DNA of 28,845 bases from SIG469 sp964384255 (GCA_964384255.1 CAYLKH010000025.1:1-28845), one strand, 5' to 3'; counted from the stretch's first letter, positions 7,510 through 14,969 are shown. The notes: generated from the sequence alone by a model not told the origin. Made by a program: numbers and translations.

Positions 7510-8646
7510 TCAAACCTCAATATAGCTGCCCAGGAAGACAAAGCTTTCGCAGCTGCGTTCCATATCCTCCAGCATCGCCAGCACCGCAGGCTCCTTGACC
7601 GAAGCTTCAAGCTCAATGAAAAACATAAACTCAAAATCGCTGCCGGTTACGGGACAGCTTTCAAGCTTGGTCATATTGACACCAAGAGCCGCAGGCTTGG
7701 ACAAAATTTCGTACAGCGCACCGGGAGTGTTGCCGGTGGCAACGATCAGGCTTATGCGATTGGATCCTTCGTAGATGGCCGGTTCTTTGGTTACGCAGAT
7801 AAAACGGGTATAATTGTTTTCGCTGTCCTGGATACGATCGGCCAGAACGCTGAGTCCATAGAGCGAAGCGCAGGCAGGGGCAGAAATGGCTGCTATGGTC
7901 AGGTCGTCGCTTTCGGCGACCATTTTTGCGGCCACGGCGGTGTTGGCGCAGGGAAGGAGCTTAACGCCTTTGAGCTTTGACAGATAGGCAGAACACTGGC
8001 CGATGGCCTGCTCGTGGGAATAGATGGTTTTGATCTGGCTGATGTCGGCACCGGGCTTTGCCATAAGCTGATGGCTTATCCAGAGCCGTGTGCTGCGCAC
8101 GACTGAAAATCTCCGGTGACGCAAAAGCTCATACACCGCCCTGACCGAGCCGTTGGAGCTGTTTTCAATGGGCAAAACGCCAAACTGGCACAGACCGGAT
8201 TCTACCGCGTCCAGCACAGCGCCAAAGCTGTTGACATACATGATGTGTCCCCGGGGGAACAGCCTGTCGCAGGCCTGCTGAGAATTGCCGCCTTCGATAC
8301 CCTGACAGGCGATCATGCCGGTTCGGGGAAAAACGGCCTCGCCGGAACCCATAGCCTGCTGAACCTGCTCCCGGACACCGGAGGGGGCGGCTATGAGCTG
8401 ATTTTGCAAAGCCTTGGATTGCTGCAAAATGGTTTGATAAAGGTGATAGGCGTACATTTCCATGTTCCCGGCTTTGTCAGAAACCTTTTTGAGTATTTCC
8501 CGTTCGCGGGTCTTATCCAGCGTTGCTTTGCCGGTTTGTGCCTTATATTGGGCGACCTGAGCCGAAAGCTCCATGCGCCTTAAAAACAGTTGAAGCATTT
8601 CGTCGTCAATGCTGTCGATGTTGCTTCTTATCTCCTGGAGATTCAT
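7510..8646 (-). CDS. pheA: Chorismate mutase / prephenate dehydratase (P-protein)
   Basis: The 378-aa protein has an N-terminal AroQ-class helical chorismate mutase (about 1-85, IRSNIDSIDDEML), a prephenate dehydratase domain (about 105-285) with VLPIENSSNGSV and the NYTRF catalytic motif, and a C-terminal ACT domain (about 295-375). It makes prephenate from chorismate and then phenylpyruvate. The dehydratase begins ACQGIEGGNSQQA instead of the GP-GTFS-type start of many family members, a form I associate with clostridial enzymes. In the ACT domain the usual ESRP phenylalanine-binding motif reads ESCP, with the arginine replaced. The ATG overlaps the aroC stop as ATGA. Confidence 0.95.
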   Translation of the reverse strand: MNLQEIRSNIDSIDDEMLQLFLRRMELSAQVAQYKAQTGKATLDKTREREILKKVSDKAGNMEMYAYHLYQTILQQSKALQNQLIAAPSGVREQVQQAMGSGEAVFPRTGMIACQGIEGGNSQQACDRLFPRGHIMYVNSFGAVLDAVESGLCQFGVLPIENSSNGSVRAVYELLRHRRFSVVRSTRLWISHQLMAKPGADISQIKTIYSHEQAIGQCSAYLSKLKGVKLLPCANTAVAAKMVAESDDLTIAAISAPACASLYGLSVLADRIQDSENNYTRFICVTKEPAIYEGSNRISLIVATGNTPGALYEILSKPAALGVNMTKLESCPVTGSDFEFMFFIELEASVKEPAVLAMLEDMERSCESFVFLGSYIEV

Positions 8647-9734
8647 TTTAGCATACCTTCTTCCATTAGCATGTCAAGAGCCACAAGGGCGGCGGCTGCT
8701 TCGATCACGGGAACAGCGCGATGAGCTATGCAGGGGTCGTGCCGCCCCTGAATGTTCAGCTGAGCGGGAGCCTTTTTGCTCAGGCTTATTGTAGCCTGAG
8801 TCCTGGCGATGGAGGGAGTGGGCTTGATAGCCACCCTGAATGACAGCGGCATACCGTTGGTGATACCGCCCAGGATCCCGCCGCAATTGTTGGTTGAGGT
8901 CGAGATAAAGCCGTTGTCGTCGATAACAAACGGGTCGTTATTTTCGTTGCCCCGGAGGCACGAGCCGCCAAAGCCGCTGCCAAATTCCAGCCCTTTAACG
9001 GCAGGGATACCGAAAATCACCTGAGCCAGCCGGTTTTCCACACCCTGGAACATCGGCATACCCAAACCCGCGGGCAAGCCGATAACGGCGCATTCTACAA
9101 CACCTCCAACAGAATCGCCGTCAGCTGCTGCATCGGCAATGGCCCGCTGCATCAGCTGACCCTTTTCGTCAGAGATTACCGGAAATACCTTTGATGACAC
9201 AGCGTCAAATATTTCTTTTTCGGGCAAAAGCGGGTACACCTCGTCGTTGATCCCGGCGACCTGATATAAATGGGCGCCCACATGGATATTCCTTCGGGCA
9301 AGGATCTGCTTTGCGATACCTCCGGCGATGCAAAGAGGAGCGGTGAGCCGACCGGAAAAATGGCCGCCGCCGCGCATATCGGCGGTACCGCTCCACTTGA
9401 CCCAGGCGGTGTAATCCGCATGGGCCGGACGGGGGGTGTCGGCCAGGGCGGCATAGTCCTGAGAATGAGCGTTGGTGTTTTCGATAACAGCGCACAGGGG
9501 ACTGCCGCAGGTCGCTCCGTTTGCCAGCCCGGAGAGGAAAATGGGCATATCCTTTTCCTGACGGGGAGTTGACAGGCTGTTTTTCCCCGGCATCCTCCGG
9601 GACATAAATGCGTAAAGCTGGTCCATATCTACCGGCTCGCCGGAGGGCAGACCATCAACCACAACGCCGATAGCGTTTCCGTGGGATTGGCCGAATATTG
9701 TTGTTTTGATCCGTGTCCCAAATTCAGATGACAT
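8643..9734 (-). CDS. aroC: Chorismate synthase
   Basis: The protein is 363 aa from the ATG at 9734 (MSSEFGTRIKTTIFGQSHG), which has GGAGG about 9 nt upstream; an in-frame extension to 9767 has no support. It carries chorismate synthase signatures: GQSHG with the active-site histidine, the RR-PG-stretch (SRRMPGKNSLSTPRQEKD), RGGGHFSGR, and NCGGILGGITNGMPL. It performs the FMNH2-dependent trans-elimination of EPSP to chorismate. The start overlaps the end of aroA by 11 nt, and its stop overlaps the pheA start by 4 nt. Confidence 0.97.
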   Translation of the reverse strand: MSSEFGTRIKTTIFGQSHGNAIGVVVDGLPSGEPVDMDQLYAFMSRRMPGKNSLSTPRQEKDMPIFLSGLANGATCGSPLCAVIENTNAHSQDYAALADTPRPAHADYTAWVKWSGTADMRGGGHFSGRLTAPLCIAGGIAKQILARRNIHVGAHLYQVAGINDEVYPLLPEKEIFDAVSSKVFPVISDEKGQLMQRAIADAAADGDSVGGVVECAVIGLPAGLGMPMFQGVENRLAQVIFGIPAVKGLEFGSGFGGSCLRGNENNDPFVIDDNGFISTSTNNCGGILGGITNGMPLSFRVAIKPTPSIARTQATISLSKKAPAQLNIQGRHDPCIAHRAVPVIEAAAALVALDMLMEEGMLK

Positions 9735-10977
9735 TTGCCTGACCTCCAAGCATATTGTAGTCCTCAAAAAAGGAGGGGTAGGATTTGTTAACGGCTTCGC
9801 TGCCGGATATTGTTACGCTGCCGCTGCTGCCCAGGGCTGCGATCGCCGCAGACATAACTATCCGATGGTCGCCGGAGCCATCCACATGGCCGCCGGAAAG
9901 ACCGCTGCCGTGAACAGTAAAAACATTTCCGTCCCAGTGAGCTTTCCCCCCAAGAGCTTCGAGCATGTGGGTGGTGGAAGCGATACGGTCGCTTTCTTTA
10001 AGCGTTAAACGCTGGGCGTTGAAAAACCGGGTGTCGCCCTTGGCGAAGGCGGCTGTTACAGAAAGTACCGGCAACAGGTCGGGAATATCTGCCACGTCCA
10101 TATCGATTCCGTGCAATTCACCCGGTGATACAGTGACACCGCTGCTGGTTGCGGTCACATTGGCTCCAAATCGCCTTAGGATATCTGTTATAGCCCTGTC
10201 TCCCTGAGCGCTGTCCAGGTCAAGGCCGGTGACGGTCACGCTGCCCTTCAAGGCTCCGGCGCAGAGGAAAAAAGCGCTGTTTGACCAGTCGCCGCCCACT
10301 TTTAAGTGGCCGGGTGAGCGATAGCTCTGACCGCCGCTGACTGCCCACTGCCCGTGGACGTTTATACCAAAGGTACTCATCGCCCGGAGGGTGATGTTGA
10401 CATAGGAGGCAGATTCCAGGGGCGTGGTCAGGCGTATCTCGCTGCTGCTTTTCAGCATGGGCAGCGCCAGCAGAAGACCGGTTATGTATTGGGAGCTGAC
10501 GTTTCCGGGGAGTTCAAAGCTCCCCGGCGTAAGCCTGCCCGAGGTAGTGAAGGGAAGCCTGTCTGACGAAAAGCTTACTCCGTGGGCTTTAAGAGCGTCC
10601 ATCAGGTCTGATATGGGGCGGTCGGGGAGTCTGCCCCGACCGGTAAAGCTTACGCTGTCCATCAGCGCTGCGGATACCGGCAGCAAAAATCGAAATGTGG
10701 AGCCGCTTTCGCCACAGTCCAGCAAGGCGCCGGTTTTGAACCGGGCCGCAGGGCTGACCCTGACCCCTTGATCGGTCGTGTCGATAGAGGCGCCCAGACT
10801 GCGAAGACAGGCAGCAGTCGCTTCGATGTCTTCAGAAGTCCTGCCCATCTCCAACACAGTGTCACCATCAGCCAGGGCGGCACAAATAAGCAGCCTGTGG
10901 GCTTCGGATTTTGAGGGGATGGCCCGGATTTGGCCGGTTAGAACACTGGGGGCGAGTTTTACATTGATCGTCGGCAT
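9724..10977 (-). CDS. aroA: 3-phosphoshikimate 1-carboxyvinyltransferase (EPSP synthase)
   Basis: The 417-aa protein joins shikimate-3-phosphate and PEP to form EPSP. It has SKSEAHRLLI near the N-terminus (PSKS Lys), CGESGSTFRF at about 88-97, RLPDRPISDL, SSQYITGLLLALP, DSAQGDRA, and the C-terminal LTLKESDRIAST and GDHRIVMSAAIAAL. The loop that reads LGNAGTAMRP in E. coli reads CGESGSTFRF here: the glycine matching Gly96 is kept, but the residue matching Pro101 is Phe. AAGGAAGG lies 5 nt before the ATG. The gene lies 12 nt after the aroB stop codon. Confidence 0.96.
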   Translation of the reverse strand: MPTINVKLAPSVLTGQIRAIPSKSEAHRLLICAALADGDTVLEMGRTSEDIEATAACLRSLGASIDTTDQGVRVSPAARFKTGALLDCGESGSTFRFLLPVSAALMDSVSFTGRGRLPDRPISDLMDALKAHGVSFSSDRLPFTTSGRLTPGSFELPGNVSSQYITGLLLALPMLKSSSEIRLTTPLESASYVNITLRAMSTFGINVHGQWAVSGGQSYRSPGHLKVGGDWSNSAFFLCAGALKGSVTVTGLDLDSAQGDRAITDILRRFGANVTATSSGVTVSPGELHGIDMDVADIPDLLPVLSVTAAFAKGDTRFFNAQRLTLKESDRIASTTHMLEALGGKAHWDGNVFTVHGSGLSGGHVDGSGDHRIVMSAAIAALGSSGSVTISGSEAVNKSYPSFFEDYNMLGGQANVI

Positions 10978-10989
10978 TTTGACCTTCCT

Positions 10990-12045
10990 TTATTTGCAAT
11001 ATCCCCTGGAGATATAATCCTCCAATTGGCTGACTGGCAGCTTTTTCAGGGTACAGCCGCCTATGGCGGCGGGGATAACAATGGTTATTTCGTTCCCGGA
11101 GCGCTTTTTGTCGTTAAGAGCGGCCTGAGCCAGCTCTGCCGGGGAATAGGAACAGGTTGTGGGCAAACCGTTGGCTATAAGGGTGCGTTCGATGGCCCGG
11201 GCCATCCCTGGCACAGTGTCGCCAAGCTGCTCTGCCGCCCTGGCAATCATCGCCGTGCCTATGGCCACTGCCTGACCGTGGGCGACGGAATAGTTGCTGA
11301 GCTTTTCGACGCTGTGGGCAATGGTATGACCAAGATTCAGCAGTCTGCGTTGGCCGGTTTCAAATTCGTCTTCGGCGACGACCCTGCCCTTATAGCTTAC
11401 GCACATGGCGATCACTTCGGCTATGCAGCCTTTGACATCCGGCTCGGAAAAACGGCTAAACAGCGGTTCGCCGGAAAGCACACCGGTTTTAATTGCCTCG
11501 GCCATTCCGCAGGCAAACACGCTGTCCGGCAGAGTGCTGAGGAAGCTGATATCGCACAGAACGGCTTCTGGCTGGTTAAACAGCCCGGCCAGATTTTTGC
11601 CTGCTGCCAGGTCAACGGCGGTTTTTCCGCCGACGGAGGAATCTACGGCGGCCAGCAGAGTAGTGGGCATCTGGATATATTTAATGCCCCGTAAATAGCA
11701 CCCTGCGGCAAAACCGGTCAGGTCGCCGACAACTCCCCCTCCCAGAGCTACGGCACAGTCGGCCCGGGTCAGGCCGCATTGAGCCATATGCTCAAGTATA
11801 TGGGACAGGGTCAGCATATTTTTGCTTTCTTCACCGGCTGGAATGACCATGGTAAAAACCTGAAAACCGGAGGAACTGAGCATCCGGACGACGCTTTGAA
11901 GGTGCAGAGGTGCAACATTGCTGTCGGTCACCACCAGCAGTCTGCATGGGTCAACTGACCGTTTTATCAACTGGCCAATAGCCAGTCGGCTGCCGATGAT
12001 CACGTCATATGGTTTTGAAACGTTGATATGGATAACCTGTTCCAT
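10990..12045 (-). CDS. aroB: 3-dehydroquinate synthase
   Basis: The 351-aa enzyme cyclises DAHP to 3-dehydroquinate using NAD+ and a divalent metal. The family motifs are all present: PAGEESKN, GGGVVGDLTGFAAG, QMPTTLLAAVDSSVGGKTAVD, the metal-binding NLGHTIAHSVE and VAHGQAVAIG. I start at the ATG at 12045, which shares one base with the tyrA stop codon (TGATG). A TTG codon immediately upstream is the only alternative. The tight junction implies coupled translation with tyrA. Confidence 0.97.
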   Translation of the reverse strand: MEQVIHINVSKPYDVIIGSRLAIGQLIKRSVDPCRLLVVTDSNVAPLHLQSVVRMLSSSGFQVFTMVIPAGEESKNMLTLSHILEHMAQCGLTRADCAVALGGGVVGDLTGFAAGCYLRGIKYIQMPTTLLAAVDSSVGGKTAVDLAAGKNLAGLFNQPEAVLCDISFLSTLPDSVFACGMAEAIKTGVLSGEPLFSRFSEPDVKGCIAEVIAMCVSYKGRVVAEDEFETGQRRLLNLGHTIAHSVEKLSNYSVAHGQAVAIGTAMIARAAEQLGDTVPGMARAIERTLIANGLPTTCSYSPAELAQAALNDKKRSGNEITIVIPAAIGGCTLKKLPVSQLEDYISRGYCK

Positions 12046-12881
12046 CAATGGCCACCTGCCGCAAGCTTTTTTTCCTTACCGTCTTTGAGCAGCTGCCTGA
12101 GGGAATCGGCATCGCCTGTTGATATAGTGTCGTAATACTGCTGGAGGTTGTCTATAAGTATTTTGACCTGTTCGGCAAGATAGTCGCGGTTTTCCATAAA
12201 CAGCTCTGTCCACATATTTTCGTCAAGCCGGGCGACCCGGGTCATATCGTTGAAGCTGCCTGCGGAAAAACCGCGGCGGAGCTGAGCGTCAGGCGCTTTG
12301 ACATAGGCGCTGGATGTAACGTGAGCCAGCTGAGAGGTATAGGCGATTATCCTGTCGTGTTCATCAGGAGTGGAAAAGGTCAGAGAGGCAAATCCCAGAT
12401 CGGTGAAAAAGTCTTTGACCTTTTCGAGCTGGTCGATGCGTATGCTTTCGTCAGGAGTCACTATCATGGATGCGCCGTTATAAAGATCTTCTGTGGAGTT
12501 GACAAAGCCGCCACGTTCCTTGCCTGCCATAGGGTGGCCGCCAATGTAGCAAAAGCCGTGTTCCCGGGCAATAGGGCTTATGTGACTGCAAACGTAGCGC
12601 TTAACGCCGCACATATCCATCACTATGGCGGTGGGGGAGATGAGGTGGGCATTTTCGGATACCCACTGTACCGCGGCTTCGGGGCATATGGCCAGCAAAA
12701 GCATATCGCAGTCGGGCAGATTCTCGGCGGTGAGGGCTTCGTCTATGGCTCCGCTGAGTCGAGCCATCATCATAGTGTCGCTGTTAAGGTCCAATGCGGC
12801 AACGCTGTGGAGGGTTTTGGATTTGATGCTTTTTGCCAGCGAGCCGCCGATCAGGCCAAGACCAACGATTCCGATATTCAT
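12045..12881 (-). CDS. tyrA: Prephenate dehydrogenase
   Basis: The 278-aa protein has an N-terminal Rossmann motif GLGLIGGS (7-14), then CGVKRYV, the GHPMAGKERGG active-site segment and HDRIIAYTSQLAHV with the substrate-binding histidine. It oxidatively decarboxylates prephenate to 4-hydroxyphenylpyruvate, the tyrosine precursor. There is no ACT or chorismate mutase domain, so any feedback control would lie in the first enzyme or in the leader. GAAAGGA lies about 11 nt before the ATG. It is the second gene of the operon. Confidence 0.96.
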   Translation of the reverse strand: MNIGIVGLGLIGGSLAKSIKSKTLHSVAALDLNSDTMMMARLSGAIDEALTAENLPDCDMLLLAICPEAAVQWVSENAHLISPTAIVMDMCGVKRYVCSHISPIAREHGFCYIGGHPMAGKERGGFVNSTEDLYNGASMIVTPDESIRIDQLEKVKDFFTDLGFASLTFSTPDEHDRIIAYTSQLAHVTSSAYVKAPDAQLRRGFSAGSFNDMTRVARLDENMWTELFMENRDYLAEQVKILIDNLQQYYDTISTGDADSLRQLLKDGKEKKLAAGGH

Positions 12882-12900
12882 TATTGCTCAGTCCTTTCGA

Positions 12901-13908
12901 TCACAGGGTTTTCATAAAATCGTGCATTTTGAAAAGCTTGGTGGCCAGGTCGTCAAAAGCCTCGGGACGGAGAGACTGTGCGCCGTCACAAAGGGCCCTG
13001 GGAGGATCGTTGTGGACCTCGATCAGCAGGCCGTCGGCTCCGCCGGCTACGGCGGCTATGGCCATGGGGGCAACCAGCTCTGCTTTGCCGGTGGCGTGGC
13101 TGGGGTCAATAATTATGGGCAGATGGGTCAGCTTACGCAACACGGGAATAGCGGCCAGATCAAGGGTGTTGCGGGTGTAGGTTTCAAAGGTACGCACTCC
13201 CCGTTCGCAGAGGATGACCTTGTCGTTACCGCCGGCCATTACGTATTCGGCGCTCATGAGCCATTCCTCATAGGTGGAGGACATGCCCCGCTTTATCATA
13301 ACGGGCTTATCCTGAGCGCCAAGAGTTTTGAGCAGATTGAAGTTTTGCATATTCCGCGCGCCTACCTGAATAATATCGACATCGTCGAAAAGAGGAAGCT
13401 GGGATTCCTCCATGATCTCGGTCACGATGGGAAGTCCCGTTTCCTTCTTGGCAATGGTCAGAAGGCGCAGACCTTCGGCTCCAAGTCCCTGGAAGGAATA
13501 GGGGGAGGTCCTGGGCTTAAAGGCACCGCCACGAAGCAGAGTAGCTCCGCTGGCCTTAACGGCCTTCGCTATGGCGACCACCTGATCTTCGGATTCTACA
13601 GAGCAGGGACCGGCCATGATGGTCAGGCTGCCGCCGCCAACAGTGGTGGAGCCGAGGTCAATTACGGTGTCTTCGGGGTGGAATTTGCGGTTTGCGTTTT
13701 TATATGGTTCCTGAACGCGCTTAACGTCTTCGACGATCTCAAGGGCGGAGATGAGGTCGGCATCCAGAGATGAGGTGTCACCCACCAGACCAAGAATGGT
13801 TTTTTGTGAGCCGACGCTGGAATGGACAATGACTCCCTTGTCCTGGAGCCAACGGATGAAGCTTTCGAGCTGACTGGGATCGGGATTGGGCTTGAGAATA
13901 ACTATCAT
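12901..13908 (-). CDS. aroF: 3-deoxy-7-phosphoheptulonate (DAHP) synthase
   Basis: The 335-aa protein starts at the ATG at 13908 (MIVILKPNPDPSQLESF) behind GAAAGGA. A longer frame to 14031 would read through the upstream terminator and is rejected. Residues 1 to about 70 form the ferredoxin-like regulatory domain typical of the type I-beta enzymes of Thermotoga and Firmicutes. The catalytic barrel follows with MAGPCSVES, RGGAFKPRTSPYSFQG, MIKRGMSSTYEEW, ERGVRTFE and IDPSHATGK. It condenses PEP with erythrose 4-phosphate, the committed step. The regulatory domain suggests feedback by Tyr or Phe, and the leader upstream suggests transcriptional control by the same amino acids. Confidence 0.96.
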   Translation of the reverse strand: MIVILKPNPDPSQLESFIRWLQDKGVIVHSSVGSQKTILGLVGDTSSLDADLISALEIVEDVKRVQEPYKNANRKFHPEDTVIDLGSTTVGGGSLTIMAGPCSVESEDQVVAIAKAVKASGATLLRGGAFKPRTSPYSFQGLGAEGLRLLTIAKKETGLPIVTEIMEESQLPLFDDVDIIQVGARNMQNFNLLKTLGAQDKPVMIKRGMSSTYEEWLMSAEYVMAGGNDKVILCERGVRTFETYTRNTLDLAAIPVLRKLTHLPIIIDPSHATGKAELVAPMAIAAVAGGADGLLIEVHNDPPRALCDGAQSLRPEAFDDLATKLFKMHDFMKTL

Positions 13909-13927
13909 GGCTAAAAATCCTTTCAAT

Positions 13928-13963
13928 AAAAAAATTACCCGCGGTCGGTTTGACCGCGGGTAA
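13928..13963 (-). terminator. Attenuator terminator in the aromatic operon leader
   Basis: On the minus strand the arms TTACCCGCGGTC (13963-13952 side reads as its complement) and GACCGCGGGTAA enclose a 5-nt loop. The result is a perfect 12-bp stem followed by seven T residues and ATT. The stem lies between the Phe/Tyr leader peptide and aroF, about 20 nt before the aroF start. Downstream expression therefore requires read-through. The leader segment GGTTTGCCCG (codons 26-29 of the leader peptide) can pair with CGGTCAAACC in the left arm and loop with one mismatch, giving a competing antiterminator. Confidence 0.88.
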
Positions 13964-13993
13964 GATATAAGTCCTGAGCAATGTGGAGCTATA

Positions 13994-14089
13994 TCATCCT
14001 TTTTCGGGCAAACCAGAATAAGCCTTACCAAAATAATAGGTAAAGCTAAAATAGAAAGCGTATCTGTTTGTCTGGATGGCGCTCTTCAT
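13994..14089 (-). CDS. Phe/Tyr-rich leader peptide of the aromatic operon
   Basis: This 31-codon ORF has an ATG at 14089, AAAGGA 9 nt upstream and a TGA at 13994. Residues 10-24 read YAFYFSFTYYFGKAY: five Tyr and four Phe in fifteen codons. It lies directly upstream of an intrinsic terminator and of aroF. This is the layout of amino-acid-sensing leader peptides such as enterobacterial pheL. Stalling at Tyr or Phe codons would leave the candidate antiterminator strand (codons 26-29) free, while a ribosome reaching the stop codon would cover it and let the terminator form. The sequence is direct; the mechanism is inferred from layout. Confidence 0.85.
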   Translation of the reverse strand: MKSAIQTNRYAFYFSFTYYFGKAYSGLPEKG

Positions 14090-14119
14090 AACCAGTGATC
14101 CTTTCGGTTTAATGAATAC

Positions 14120-14147
14120 AGGATACCACCGATAGGCCGGATTTAAA
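14120..14147 (-). promoter_or_regulatory. Candidate promoter of the aromatic operon
   Basis: On the minus strand there is TTTAAA (14147-14142), a 16-bp spacer and TATCCT (14125-14120). Transcription would start about 25 nt before the leader-peptide start codon. Neither hexamer is perfect. TATCCT is also the -10 element proposed for the SLH gene at 26420. Confidence 0.4.
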
Positions 14148-14331
14148 AGAGCCATATTTAACAAAATATTATTCTTTTTTTAAGCTCATTTTCAGCGCTT
14201 TGAATAGCACGGGAGAGTATAGCCAAAGGCAGATAGTTGCCGCAATGGAAAGGAAGACAGGTAACCGATGACCAGATCAGGGGAGAATTATGGGCTTTGG
14301 ATACTGTGCAGCGGTCGCCATATGATCAGCC
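14148..14331. other. Intergenic stretch without recognisable gene
   Basis: This is an AT-rich stretch upstream of the aromatic operon promoter, with T- and A-runs around 14165-14182. I see no reading frame with a ribosome binding site and no strong hairpin here. Confidence 0.5.
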
Positions 14332-14368
14332 AAAAAATGACGCGACAGATTTTCTGCCGCGTCATTTT
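14332..14368 (-). terminator. Intrinsic terminator of the GGP-tail protein gene
   Basis: The 11-bp arms AAAATGACGCG (14334-14344) and their complement (14358-14368) are followed on the minus strand by TTTTTTGG. It begins 18 nt after the stop codon of the gene ending at 14386. Confidence 0.85.
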
Positions 14369-14385
14369 GGGATATATTGCTCAGC

Positions 14386-14907
14386 TTATTGAACCGGAGC
14401 GCCGGGTCCACCCATGGGAGGCATACCGCCGGGGCCACCAGGACCGCCGGGACCACCAGGACCGCCGGGACCGCCGGGGCCACCAGGACCGCCAGGGCCA
14501 CCAGGACCGCCGGGACCGCCGGGGCCACCAGGACCGCCAGGGCCGCCGGGGCCACCAGGACCGCCAGGGCCATCATGTCCACCGGTGGGACCCTGAAGAC
14601 TGGAGGCGGCAGCGACTGCTGCGTCGTAATCGATGTCAGCCTTTTCGCCCTTGATAGGAGCGGTGTCGTCCAGCTCGCCATGCTTTGCCGCGCCGTCGAC
14701 AACACCGTCGACAATGTTCAGGTCGAAGGACCACATACCCGGACCCACATTTGCCTTGAAGGTAAGCTTGCTGCCGCTTATGGCAACGTCGGAGGCCTGA
14801 CTCGTACCCATGCCGGAGATGATGGAAACGCCGTCTTCAGCGACGGACAGATAGTTTTCGGTATCTCCACGGGGAGTGGACATTATTATTTTGTAAATAC
14901 CATACAT
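14386..14907 (-). CDS. Small beta-rich protein with C-terminal (Gly-Gly-Pro)15 tail
   Basis: The protein is 173 aa from the ATG at 14907 (MYGIYKIIMSTPRGD), with AAAGGAAG upstream. Residues 1 to about 90 show alternating hydrophobic strands (KLTFKANVGPGMWSFDLNIVDG). The layout resembles the small beta-barrel domains that read 'W-x-TP-GD...GTV-G' in many bacterial hypothetical proteins; this is a similarity of pattern, not a confirmed family. After a short linker (DYDAAVAAASSLQGPTGGHDGP) come 15 uninterrupted GGP triplets, ending GGMPPMGGPGAPVQ. There is no signal peptide, lipobox or LPXTG motif, so it appears cytoplasmic. It has its own promoter and terminator. I do not recognise a function; the tail could form a collagen-like trimer or a flexible polyglycine-type brush. 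Confidence 0.8.
   Translation of the reverse strand: MYGIYKIIMSTPRGDTENYLSVAEDGVSIISGMGTSQASDVAISGSKLTFKANVGPGMWSFDLNIVDGVVDGAAKHGELDDTAPIKGEKADIDYDAAVAAASSLQGPTGGHDGPGGPGGPGGPGGPGGPGGPGGPGGPGGPGGPGGPGGPGGPGGPGGPGGMPPMGGPGAPVQ
14431..14565 (-). repeat. 135-bp tract of 15 nine-base Gly-Gly-Pro units
   Basis: Fifteen units of GGN-GGN-CCN encode the C-terminal tail. Codon choice varies between units but leans to GGC and GGT, whereas the hydrolase tract at 394-510 uses more GGT and GGA. The two tracts therefore do not look like a recent copy of one another. Confidence 0.95.
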
Positions 14908-14939
14908 TATGCAACACTTCCTTTTTTTACTTCTCCTAA

Positions 14940-14969
14940 AGTATACCAATTGCCCATATTTACGCGCAA
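14940..14969 (-). promoter_or_regulatory. Promoter of the GGP-tail protein gene
   Basis: On the minus strand there is TTGCGC (14969-14964), an 18-bp spacer and TATACT (14945-14940), 32 nt before the start codon. Confidence 0.5.

Noticed and set aside
13909..14031. N-terminal extension of the DAHP synthase frame
   Set aside because: It would be translated through the attenuator terminator and lacks the family's start; the ATG at 13908 has a good Shine-Dalgarno and the expected ferredoxin-like N-terminus.
14120..14140. GGTGGTATCC in the aroF leader, reminiscent of a T-box sequence
   Set aside because: It lies at the predicted -10 region upstream of the leader ORF, there is no T-box stem I or antiterminator context, and the terminator is 160 nt downstream with a peptide ORF between.
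14260..14280. Short similarity TAACCGATGA around 14261 and 20633
   Set aside because: About ten identical bases with weak flanks; not enough to call a repeat.
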